From Euryarchaeota archaeon UBA259 (lineage in GTDB: Archaea > Thermoplasmatota > Poseidoniia > Poseidoniales > Poseidoniaceae), in contig DAXG01000021.1 of assembly GCA_002506275.1 (NCBI GenBank), positions 1 through 7,218 of the forward strand: DNA of 7,218 nt, in the 5' to 3' direction. Below the pieces are notes generated by a model. It saw only the letters and a program-made list of their open reading frames with translations. It was not told where the DNA came from and did not search any database. Below, one piece after another: positions 1 through 5,850 of the stretch (position 1 is its first letter; each line of letters opens with the position of its first letter). Both the position numbers and the translations under genes were made by a program.

Positions 1-2
1 GT

Positions 3-212
3 GGCGGCGGTGGTCGCAGCGGCGGCGGTGGATACCGTGGTGGCAAATCCAGCGGTGGCAGAAGTGGTAACAGCGACTCCTATCGAGGCGAATCTCGAGG
101 TCAAAACTACAAACCAAGCAAGAGTTCGAGCAAAGGCTACCATGGCGGCAAGAAATCATCTGGCGGCTACGGCAACAAAAGCGGCGGCTACAGCGGCGGA
201 AAGAAGAAATGA
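3..212 (+). CDS. C-terminal Gly/Arg/Ser/Lys-rich tail of a probable RNA-binding protein (5' partial)
   Basis: Frame 3 reads 69 residues from the window edge to a TGA at 210-212, and the gene begins outside the window. The segment is low complexity: Gly, Ser, Lys, Arg and Tyr dominate, with one RGG, several RG/RS pairs, repeated GGY or GGK units and a terminal KKK. Tails like this are typical of DEAD-box RNA helicases and other RNA-binding proteins, where they bind RNA non-specifically and can promote condensation. No helicase motif lies inside the window, so 'helicase' is an inference. Frame 1 is also open from base 1, but it gives an Ala/Val-rich product that looks like an out-of-frame reading of GGC/GGT codons. 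The gene converges on the Rqc2 gene with a single base between the two stop codons. Confidence 0.62.
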   Translation, partial: GGGGRSGGGGYRGGKSSGGRSGNSDSYRGESRGQNYKPSKSSSKGYHGGKKSSGGYGNKSGGYSGGKKK

Positions 213-224
213 ATCATTCTTCTT
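201..224. terminator. Quasi-palindromic convergent stop-codon junction, possible bidirectional terminator
   Basis: The two converging genes end in TGA (210-212) and in TGA on the other strand (214-216), around a central base at 213. The flanks are complementary: an AAGAAG arm (201-206) with a bulged A at 207, then AAT (208-210), pairs with ATT (216-218) and CTTCTT (219-224). This gives about 9 pairs around a loop at 211-215. Each strand is pyrimidine-rich, with several T residues, just beyond its stop codon, which suits archaeal termination at T-rich tracts. The symmetry could simply follow from Lys codons on one strand facing Glu codons on the other (KKK against EEE). The terminator role is an inference. 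Confidence 0.3.
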
Positions 225-2388
225 CTGAACTTCTTGACTTAGCCGGGCTGAATATTCCGTAATCTTCGATAATCTCAGCAGCACCTGGAAGTACGGGAAG
301 GACATCATCGGTCATGAGTCCAGTGTTTTTGTAAATTCGGTTGGCAAGTTGCTCTTTTTTCGTGATGCCGGGTCGAAGGATAGCAAATCTTTGACACAGT
401 GAGCGAATGGTCTCGGGCAATCCACCCATGAGCAGGGGGACGCCGTTAATGGCGACGATGCCAATACCCATCTGAACATCCAAATCCTTGAACCATTGCC
501 GTTGTCCACGTACAATGAACGAACCTTTTCCAACGTATTCTCCAGTTTGTGCGGTTTTGGAGACTTGAGCGGGTTTCACGCAATAAACAGTGCCATGAGC
601 GCCTCCACCAGCCCATGCACGGCTCCAACAGAGAGCAAGTGTGGCAGCTTCTTCCAATTTTTCAGTGGTTATACGCTCATCGCCGAGTTTGTCAATAAGT
701 CGGAATGCTGGAACATCTTCTGGAATATGAGCCGGTTTATGCTGATCGACAGCAAAACCTTGCGTGGCCCGAAGACTGCAACTTGGTGCTCCATGCAAGT
801 CAGCGTGAAGGTACATGTCGGCACCTGAAAGATGCTTTTTGACGATGGAATCGTTGCCTTTTGCGTCTCTTCCACCAACCAGTAAATGCCCTCCAGTCAG
901 CATGCTCCACCGATGGTTTTCAAACCACAAGCGCTTACTTCGCTTTACCTTGTTGAGTTTTCCACTTGCTTGCTGTTTTGCTTCCTTTTTCACGGCGCGT
1001 TGCAAATGCAAAACCGTGTCTTCCAGTGCTTGAACAGCCCCCGATGTCTTGTCTTTTTGTTTGCGAGCAGCCTCAAAGTGACGTTGAGCATTTTGATGAA
1101 CCGTTTCGTCAAGAGAAAGCGTCGCTTGCGGTCCTTTGGGTTGACCGTCTTCATCGGGAAGAATCGTCACAAAAGTTCGTTGTGCTGGATGAAGAGAAAC
1201 GATCCACGGGATTTGTTTTGAATCCTTTTTGACTTGACTCCAGCCCCTTTCTTCAACGGCATCAAAAATTTGGCGTAGTAAACTTTCGATGTGCGTCCAA
1301 TTGTTTTGAATGGTATGTCCAAGCATTTGTTGCTTCTCGATTTTTACAGAAAAGCCCTCAAGTGCTTTTTCTTGTTGCGCTTTCCGTCGTTCCAAACGCT
1401 CCACATCGGTGGAATGACCGCGACCAGGTGCAGCGATGTCCAGTTTTTCAGCCTCTCTTCGAGCGAGTGCCATTGCATCGTGCGCCCCTTTCCAGGCATC
1501 AACTGCATGGCACAGAGATGGAAACGATGCCTTGGCCAAATTCTGATGGCTTGGTAAAAGAGTTGGCGTTGCTTCACTTGCGTGTTTTTCATAGAATCGG
1601 TCTCTATCACCGTTTGGAGTGTGGCTCAGTGCCTTGTCTTCAAGTTCCGAGACGGATTCCTCAGATGTTGGTTTTAACAACAGATAACCTACACGGGTTT
1701 CTGCCAAGTCGTTGAGGAGCGAGTGAAGTGCCTCATGTATCTTTCCAGCATCTACTTCCTGGGTGTCAATGTTGGCTTCATAGCCGGCAAGAGAACATAC
1801 GGCGTTTGCATGCGTCCCTCCAAGATTGACTTTTCCTCCGAGTGTAGAAACAAGGTCTCTGTCAGAGGATTGGAACATTTTAGTGAGATCTTTTTGATTG
1901 ATTGTGTGAGGATCCATCGCAGCAGGAGGTGGGATGTAGGCAACGCCTTTTTTCAGAGTTCTTCCAGCGTATGAAGCGTGTGTGAGAGGTTGAATAATGA
2001 TGCCCTCTTCATCGGTGAGAATGATGTTACCGTCTCTGAACACTTCCACATAAAGGTGATACTGACCAAACTTGGTGTCAAAATCAAAACAGAGAACACG
2101 GTCAAAGCCGAGTTGCCGCACCCCCGTCATTCGTGCATTTTTCAAGTGCTTTCTCAAAACCATCGCAAACGGAGGGGGTGTCATCGGCATTGGGCGGTCA
2201 CGGTTCGAAGTGTAGATACGGGCACCTCGCACCAATACGAGATCGAATTGGTCCATTTCTTTAGGATTGATTCTCAAAACAATTTGCTCGTAATGGGGCA
2301 TGTATGCTTTTTTGACATAAGCCCCTGCGAAAGCATTCAATTCTCGGGCTACTGCACGAAGATCGAAACTCGACATTGTCGCTTTCAT
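214..2388 (-). CDS. rqcH: Ribosome quality control factor Rqc2/RqcH (NFACT/NEMF family)
   Basis: This is the family that binds stalled large ribosomal subunits carrying peptidyl-tRNA and, in bacteria and yeast, directs C-terminal tailing of the nascent chain for degradation. The protein is 724 residues from the ATG at 2386-2388. NFACT-N opens it, with Asp9 (in SSFDLR) and the Asp96-Arg97 pair (in LGFDRVL). These match the positions of the Asp9 and Asp-Arg residues that tRNA binding and tailing need in Rqc2/RqcH. A middle helix-rich, coiled-coil part follows, with charged heptad-like stretches at about 300-380 and 435-485. The NFACT-R (DUF814) domain begins near 486 with RLWFENHRW, then GGRDAKGN (505-512) and HADLHGA (about 528). 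The tail (ILRPG, then KKEQLA) resembles archaeal members. A TTG at 2406 is also in frame, but the ATG start puts the key residues at family positions. The upstream GGGGCGAG is at best a weak ribosome-binding site. The gene lies 43 bases after the oxidoreductase and is probably co-transcribed with it. Confidence 0.93.
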   Translation of the reverse strand: MKATMSSFDLRAVARELNAFAGAYVKKAYMPHYEQIVLRINPKEMDQFDLVLVRGARIYTSNRDRPMPMTPPPFAMVLRKHLKNARMTGVRQLGFDRVLCFDFDTKFGQYHLYVEVFRDGNIILTDEEGIIIQPLTHASYAGRTLKKGVAYIPPPAAMDPHTINQKDLTKMFQSSDRDLVSTLGGKVNLGGTHANAVCSLAGYEANIDTQEVDAGKIHEALHSLLNDLAETRVGYLLLKPTSEESVSELEDKALSHTPNGDRDRFYEKHASEATPTLLPSHQNLAKASFPSLCHAVDAWKGAHDAMALARREAEKLDIAAPGRGHSTDVERLERRKAQQEKALEGFSVKIEKQQMLGHTIQNNWTHIESLLRQIFDAVEERGWSQVKKDSKQIPWIVSLHPAQRTFVTILPDEDGQPKGPQATLSLDETVHQNAQRHFEAARKQKDKTSGAVQALEDTVLHLQRAVKKEAKQQASGKLNKVKRSKRLWFENHRWSMLTGGHLLVGGRDAKGNDSIVKKHLSGADMYLHADLHGAPSCSLRATQGFAVDQHKPAHIPEDVPAFRLIDKLGDERITTEKLEEAATLALCWSRAWAGGGAHGTVYCVKPAQVSKTAQTGEYVGKGSFIVRGQRQWFKDLDVQMGIGIVAINGVPLLMGGLPETIRSLCQRFAILRPGITKKEQLANRIYKNTGLMTDDVLPVLPGAAEIIEDYGIFSPAKSRSSEEE

Positions 2389-2431
2389 GTGCTCGCCCCA
2401 AACCAACCTGCAGTCGACGCTTCTTCAATAC

Positions 2432-3451
2432 TCACTTGAATCGAAGTAGGACTTTTCCAATATTTTTCCCGTCGTGGAGGTATTGATGGGCTTTGGCTAC
2501 GTCTTCGACATCAAAAACAGTGTCAATCACGGGCTTAAGCGCTCCACTGAGGACGCCTTCCATGACTCGTTGTAACTGTTCAAGCATGACCACTTCGTTT
2601 TTCCATGTCCCCATGTGAACTCCAAAAACACCTCGATTTCTCGTCATCAAGCGGAGTGGGTCGAAAGCAGGTGTTTTTCTCCATGCCAAAAATGATCGCA
2701 ACATCGAACGTTTTGATGTCGGTGCAACAGCGGACATGCCGTAGGTATAGAGGCGTCCTCCTTCCTTTAACACTGAAAGAGAACGAGCGAGATTATCCCC
2801 TCCTATAGGGTCAAGAATATGATCGACACCCTGGCCGTCGGTTTCTTTTTTGATGATGGAAACAAAATCTTGGTTGTGTCGGTCAATTGCCCTCCCGCCA
2901 TAAGATTCGATGATTTCGGATTTGGAACCAGAAGCAGTCGCCCACACTTGACTCACTCCCGCCCATTGACACAATTGCAATGCGGCAGTTCCAACACCTC
3001 CTGCACCACCATGGATGAGTACAGATTCATCTTGACCAAGATGGCCAAGGTGATGCAGCATATGGTGTGCTGTGAGGTAGGTCACAGGTATTGCAGCAGC
3101 GTCCTCGAGTGTTATTTCATCCGGTAGAGGCAAGACCCGTCGGGCATCGACCACAACATGGCTGGCTTGTCCTCCAGTTGACATGGCTGCTACAACACGC
3201 TGGCCAACCGTGAACTCCGACTCTTCATCGCCAATTGAATCGATAACACCGCTTACTTCATAACCGGGTGTAAACGGATAAGGTGGGCGAGGTTGATAGA
3301 ACCCAAGTCGCATAAGAAGGTCTGCAAAGTTAATCCCTGCAAAAGCCACTTTCACTCGAACTTGCCCTAATTTTGGTTCAGGCATTGGCATATCTGCAAC
3401 CCGAATCGTGCTCGGAGAGCCGGCTTTGGTAAATTCAACTCTTCGAGCCAT
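2432..3451 (-). CDS. Medium-chain NADPH:quinone oxidoreductase, VAT-1-like, zinc-independent
   Basis: A 339-residue protein of the medium-chain dehydrogenase/reductase superfamily, full length for the quinone oxidoreductase branch. The GroES-like catalytic domain comes first: the GINFADLLMR segment at 39-48 and PGYEVSGVI at 62-70, where zinc alcohol dehydrogenases would have GHE and ligand cysteines or histidines. A Rossmann domain follows, with the dinucleotide-binding HGGAGGVG at 147-154 and GGRLYTYG later. The zinc-ligand cysteines are absent, so the enzyme should reduce quinones or enones using NAD(P)H without metal. The insertion containing SMLRSFLAWRKTP and the ending NIGKVLL resemble VAT-1-like members. 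The true substrate cannot be read from the sequence. The ATG at 3449-3451 has no visible Shine-Dalgarno sequence. The gene sits 25 bases downstream of the Nudix-MBL gene and 43 bases upstream of the rqcH start, so it is probably the middle gene of a three-gene unit. Confidence 0.9.
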   Translation of the reverse strand: MARRVEFTKAGSPSTIRVADMPMPEPKLGQVRVKVAFAGINFADLLMRLGFYQPRPPYPFTPGYEVSGVIDSIGDEESEFTVGQRVVAAMSTGGQASHVVVDARRVLPLPDEITLEDAAAIPVTYLTAHHMLHHLGHLGQDESVLIHGGAGGVGTAALQLCQWAGVSQVWATASGSKSEIIESYGGRAIDRHNQDFVSIIKKETDGQGVDHILDPIGGDNLARSLSVLKEGGRLYTYGMSAVAPTSKRSMLRSFLAWRKTPAFDPLRLMTRNRGVFGVHMGTWKNEVVMLEQLQRVMEGVLSGALKPVIDTVFDVEDVAKAHQYLHDGKNIGKVLLRFK

Positions 3452-3476
3452 ACTTCGACGACATGATGGAAGTGTT

Positions 3477-4994
3477 CTAAAGTTTGGTCTTGGATGTCAT
3501 CCATACTGAAGATTCTTCAAACAACATGCCAGCTCGTTGATGTGACAGTAAATGCGAGAGCGTTTGGTCTCGAGCTAGTCCAGGGTGAGCGTTGGGTGTA
3601 TCGGCATACGCATGTCGAGCAATTTCGGAAAGCGTTTGTTTTCCTGAATCAACGGCGTCATAAACGGCTTGGTGTCGAGCCATTCTGTGTTGGATGTAAT
3701 GGTTGAATTTTTGTTCGGGTAGCGCGATTACTGGTCCGTGACTCGGAAACAAAAGGTGAGGGTCCAAGTTCTTTAGCCGTTCGAGTTGTTCAAGGTACAC
3801 GTTCATGTCACCGGTGTGCGGAGGGATCAGTATCGTCCCAATTCCTGCAACCATGTCTCCTGCGATGAGTCCTGCTTGACTCAAAAGGCAGATATGCCCG
3901 GGATGATGCCCGGGTGTGATGAGGACTTGCCATGTTTGATTTCCAAGTTCGAGAACTTCTCCATCTTCGAGTATTCGGTCACATTTGACGGTCTTGGCAG
4001 TATATTCACTGCCCCATATTGGCACATCAAATGCTTCTCTTAGTAGCCCGATATCACCCACATGGTCGCCATGCGAATGGGTAAACATCATCGCTACAAG
4101 TTTGCCTTTGTGTCTGTCTACCGCTTTTGCCATGTCTTCCATTCCTTCGCGTAAATGCGATGCAGGGTCGACGAGGATAAAGTCACCTTCAGGGTCGCCA
4201 ACGAGGTAGCAGTTGGTGTGGTCTGCAGGAGGCAATGTAGCCGTTTTTACCGGAACGACCTCAACACCGTGTGCAAAAAGAATGGAACGACGTCCCGGCA
4301 ATCGCTCACTGATATCAAGAGCAGCAAGTTTCATGTCACGGTTTTTTCGTTCAAGGGTTCGTTCAATTTCCATCAAGAGGGTGACAACTGGAGGTGCCAC
4401 TTTGATTTCATGGTTCGACCATCTCGACAGTATTTCGACGGGTGTCGCCCACAAGATTTCGGTAAATTCAGTCTGTGGTTCAAGATCGATAAGCGGCACA
4501 TTTTCGATAGGGCCTGCGTGAATGTGCATGAATGCATTATCAAATTGAATTGGTCCAAACGGTGGGGTAATTCGATGGCTCAAAACGTGTATCGAGGAGG
4601 TGTCGTATGGAAAGGCACCTTCCAGTGCTAAGGGGAGATATCTGCTCTTGTCAGCAATAATTTCTTTGCGTGCATAAAGCGGCAGTTGGACTAAACCTTG
4701 CTTTGAAGGAGCGAGGCCCAATTCTTCACTCATTTCTCGAAGAATACATGCTGTAGCTTTTGCTTCAGAGCCATCAAAACCCTTGAGTTGGTCAATTGCT
4801 GATTGGTCTACGCGTGACAACCCTCCTCCCGGGAAGGCCCAGTAACCAGGGAATGCAGCCATAGTTTCCGAACGGAGTCCAAGGAGTACTTCTACGCCTT
4901 TTGGTCCGTCACGGGTCATGGTCATTGTAGCCGTTGGACGAGGGGCTTTACGCTCAAAATCACCGAACGACACGCCTTGCGGTACTTCGCTCAT
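3477..4994 (-). CDS. Fused Nudix hydrolase and LACTB2-like metallo-beta-lactamase-fold hydrolase
   Basis: A 505-residue two-domain protein. Residues about 18-215 form a Nudix domain: FPGYWAFPGGG at 48-58, then REMSEELGL at 86-94, supplying the catalytic Glu87, Glu90 and Glu91. About 15 extra residues separate the PGGG from the RExxEE half, as in NUDT19/NUDT7-like Nudix proteins, so the strict Nudix spacing is not met. Residues about 240-425 are a metallo-beta-lactamase fold: THSHGDH (His306, His308, Asp310, His311), PGHHPGH (ligand probably His363), GDM (Asp380) and PSHGP (His419), a complete two-metal set. Residues about 430-495 resemble the winged-helix C-terminal domain of LACTB2, a mitochondrial single-strand endoribonuclease. 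No signal peptide or membrane segment is visible, so the protein should be cytosolic. Substrates are unknown; a nucleotide or CoA pyrophosphate for the Nudix half and RNA or a thioester for the MBL half are inferences. It is the first gene of the leftward unit. The ATG start is clear, without a strong ribosome-binding site. Confidence 0.9.
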   Translation of the reverse strand: MSEVPQGVSFGDFERKAPRPTATMTMTRDGPKGVEVLLGLRSETMAAFPGYWAFPGGGLSRVDQSAIDQLKGFDGSEAKATACILREMSEELGLAPSKQGLVQLPLYARKEIIADKSRYLPLALEGAFPYDTSSIHVLSHRITPPFGPIQFDNAFMHIHAGPIENVPLIDLEPQTEFTEILWATPVEILSRWSNHEIKVAPPVVTLLMEIERTLERKNRDMKLAALDISERLPGRRSILFAHGVEVVPVKTATLPPADHTNCYLVGDPEGDFILVDPASHLREGMEDMAKAVDRHKGKLVAMMFTHSHGDHVGDIGLLREAFDVPIWGSEYTAKTVKCDRILEDGEVLELGNQTWQVLITPGHHPGHICLLSQAGLIAGDMVAGIGTILIPPHTGDMNVYLEQLERLKNLDPHLLFPSHGPVIALPEQKFNHYIQHRMARHQAVYDAVDSGKQTLSEIARHAYADTPNAHPGLARDQTLSHLLSHQRAGMLFEESSVWMTSKTKL

Positions 4995-5085
4995 ACATTT
5001 CGCTCTCGGCCAATGGTTTCAAGTCTTTGTTTCCTCTTGATGGTCATGCGTGAATCTCATGTAGGTCCAGCCGGCACGGTTTGAC
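4995..5085. promoter_or_regulatory. Divergent intergenic region, presumed to hold two promoters
   Basis: These 91 bases separate the leftward Nudix-MBL start from the rightward small membrane protein start, so promoters for both directions should lie here. I found no convincing TATA box of the TTTAWATA type on either strand. An A-rich stretch on the - strand (revcomp of about 5010-5035) is the only suggestive element for the leftward unit. The role is assigned from gene orientation, not from a recognised motif. Confidence 0.35.
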
Positions 5086-5280
5086 ATGGCAGCACAGTCG
5101 ATGGAGGAGGAACTACAAGAACTTGCAGCACTCGTTCGTGAAGCTGAGGCTTTGGGTATCGACCCGTGGCCACCTGAAAAAAACGAACGACCATGGGCAC
5201 GATGGGCTCTTGGCTCATTCATGATTGTACTCATGCTCAGCGCTGTCTCGAAGGTTCTCTTCCGATTCGTCAGCATTTGA
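5086..5280 (+). CDS. Small single-span membrane protein of unknown function
   Basis: A 64-residue protein that I do not recognise. Residues 6-24 form an acidic amphipathic helix (MEEELQELAALVREAEALG). A Pro/Trp-containing linker, IDPWPPEKNERPWARW (25-40), follows, and then one hydrophobic segment at about 41-59 runs nearly to the C-terminus (FRFVSI). Basic residues in EKNERPWARW sit just before the membrane segment, so by the positive-inside rule the N-terminal helix should be cytoplasmic. Coding is favoured over the opposite strand (5019-5276) because that product is Ser-rich and featureless, while this frame shows a coherent helix-linker-membrane layout. A second ATG at 5101 is in frame and would remove five residues; neither start has a Shine-Dalgarno sequence. 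It could be an accessory subunit or a tail-anchored adaptor, but nothing here decides that. Confidence 0.6.
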   Translation: MAAQSMEEELQELAALVREAEALGIDPWPPEKNERPWARWALGSFMIVLMLSAVSKVLFRFVSI

Positions 5281-5395
5281 CGTCGGGTAGAAATCCACCA
5301 CGCTGTATCCAGTTGGAATCAAGATTGTTTCGTCATTCTACAAGCATTGCTGCACCGCTCAATTGAAGAAGGAATGGCTATTGGCACGGATGAAC
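5281..5395. other. Gap between the small membrane gene and tRNA-Gln, no gene seen
   Basis: These 115 bases carry no plausible coding region. The frame that opens at 5347 runs straight through the tRNA and is rejected. A T-rich patch near 5324-5340 (ATTGTTTCGTCATTCT) could end the upstream transcript. The tRNA promoter should lie in the last 60 bases, but no clear TATA box is visible there. Confidence 0.4.
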
Positions 5396-5471
5396 AGTCC
5401 CTTAGTGTAGCGGTCCATCATGGAGGATTCTGGTTCCTCCGACCTCGGTTCAAATCCGAGAGGGACTACCA
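5396..5471 (+). tRNA. tRNA-Gln (anticodon CTG), CCA encoded
   Basis: A complete cloverleaf can be folded by hand. The acceptor stem AGTCCCT (5396-5402) pairs fully with AGGGACT (5461-5467). T8-A9 are followed by a D arm starting GTG and closing with CAT (5419-5421). The anticodon stem GAGGA (5423-5427) pairs with TCCTC (5435-5439). The seven-base loop TTCTGGT has T33 and anticodon CTG at 5430-5432, reading CAG. The variable loop is four bases. The T stem CTCGG/CCGAG (5444-5448 and 5456-5460) encloses TTCAAAT. The discriminator is A5468, and CCA (5469-5471) is encoded. The first pair is A1-U72, which in archaea is the identity feature used by GatDE to turn Glu-tRNA-Gln into Gln-tRNA-Gln. No intron is present. 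The gene shares its strand with the glutaredoxin gene 50 bases downstream. Confidence 0.95.
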
Positions 5472-5498
5472 CCGCATCAATCCATCAAAGGTTTTGAA

Positions 5499-5512
5499 TC
5501 ATCAATTGATGA
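5499..5512. promoter_or_regulatory. Perfect 14-bp palindrome upstream of glutaredoxin
   Basis: TCATCAATTGATGA is identical to its reverse complement. It ends nine bases before the glutaredoxin ATG and begins 28 bases after the tRNA CCA. Its length and position would suit an operator for a dimeric regulator, or a core element near the transcription start. It is AT-rich and lacks a loop, so it is a poor terminator for the tRNA. The role is an inference from symmetry and position alone. Confidence 0.3.
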
Positions 5513-5521
5513 CAGCGGTGC

Positions 5522-5842
5522 ATGGCCAAAGTGGAGTTGTATACCAACAAAGGGTGTGGGGCATGCGTCAATGCCAAACGCCTCCTCGACTCGAAAGGGG
5601 TGCCATACGAGGAAATCCGGTTGGGTTCTTCAAGGCGAACTGATGTTGAATTCCAAGTTCGCACGAATGGAAGCAAAACGATACCTCAGATTTTCATTGA
5701 TGATGAATGGATTGGGGGGTTTGAAGAACTGCTCAAATACGATAAGGCCAATGAGTTGGATTGGCGCTTAGGGTTGTGTGAAAGGCCTCATGTATCCCTG
5801 CTGGCCCGCCTTATGCGAATTTTGACGGGTAAAATCTACTGA
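5522..5842 (+). CDS. Glutaredoxin-like thiol-disulfide oxidoreductase with C-terminal extension
   Basis: A 106-residue thioredoxin-fold protein. The first strand VELYTNKGC leads into a CGAC active site (Cys12-Cys15, the CxxC dithiol type). The cis-proline segment TIPQIFIDD (53-61, Pro55) and the GGFEEL motif (65-70) follow, the usual glutathione-site positions in glutaredoxins. It should act in the cytosol, reducing disulfides or mixed thiol adducts; the low-molecular-weight thiol partner in this organism is unknown. Typical glutaredoxins end near residue 80. This one goes on for about 26 residues (WRLGLCERPHVSLLARLMRILTGKIY), with an extra Cys86 and a basic amphipathic stretch that could bind a membrane or partner. 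The ATG start fits the fold exactly. A GGTG lies too close to the start to be a good ribosome-binding site. The gene converges on the downstream - strand gene with eight bases between stops. Confidence 0.92.
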   Translation: MAKVELYTNKGCGACVNAKRLLDSKGVPYEEIRLGSSRRTDVEFQVRTNGSKTIPQIFIDDEWIGGFEELLKYDKANELDWRLGLCERPHVSLLARLMRILTGKIY

Positions 5843-5850
5843 GTATTGGA

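Noticed and set aside
1..228. Open frame 1 from base 1 giving a 75-residue Ala/Val/Thr-rich product
   Set aside because: It is the shifted reading of Gly-rich codons; frame 3 gives a typical RGG-type tail that ends at a stop meeting the opposing gene.
1978..2439. 153-residue + strand frame antisense to the N-terminal part of rqcH
   Set aside because: It overlaps the conserved NFACT-N motifs on the other strand and has no recognisable features.
2432..3451. Zinc-dependent alcohol dehydrogenase assignment
   Set aside because: The GHE motif and zinc-ligand cysteines are missing; GYEVSG and the overall pattern fit the zinc-free quinone oxidoreductase branch.
4155..4631. 158-residue + strand frame inside the Nudix-MBL gene
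   Set aside because: It lies wholly antisense to clearly conserved Nudix and MBL motifs, and its product has no recognisable domain.
5019..5276. 85-residue - strand frame opposite the small membrane protein
   Set aside because: The product is Ser-rich and featureless. The + strand frame has a coherent amphipathic helix, linker and membrane segment. Its spacing to the Nudix-MBL gene would fit an operon, so rejection is moderate rather than firm.
5396..5468. Possibility of an integrated element using the tRNA as attachment site
   Set aside because: No second copy of the tRNA 3' end, no integrase and no foreign-looking genes follow it within the window.
5347..5643. 98-residue + strand frame crossing tRNA-Gln and the glutaredoxin start
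   Set aside because: It runs straight through a complete tRNA and reads the glutaredoxin gene out of frame.
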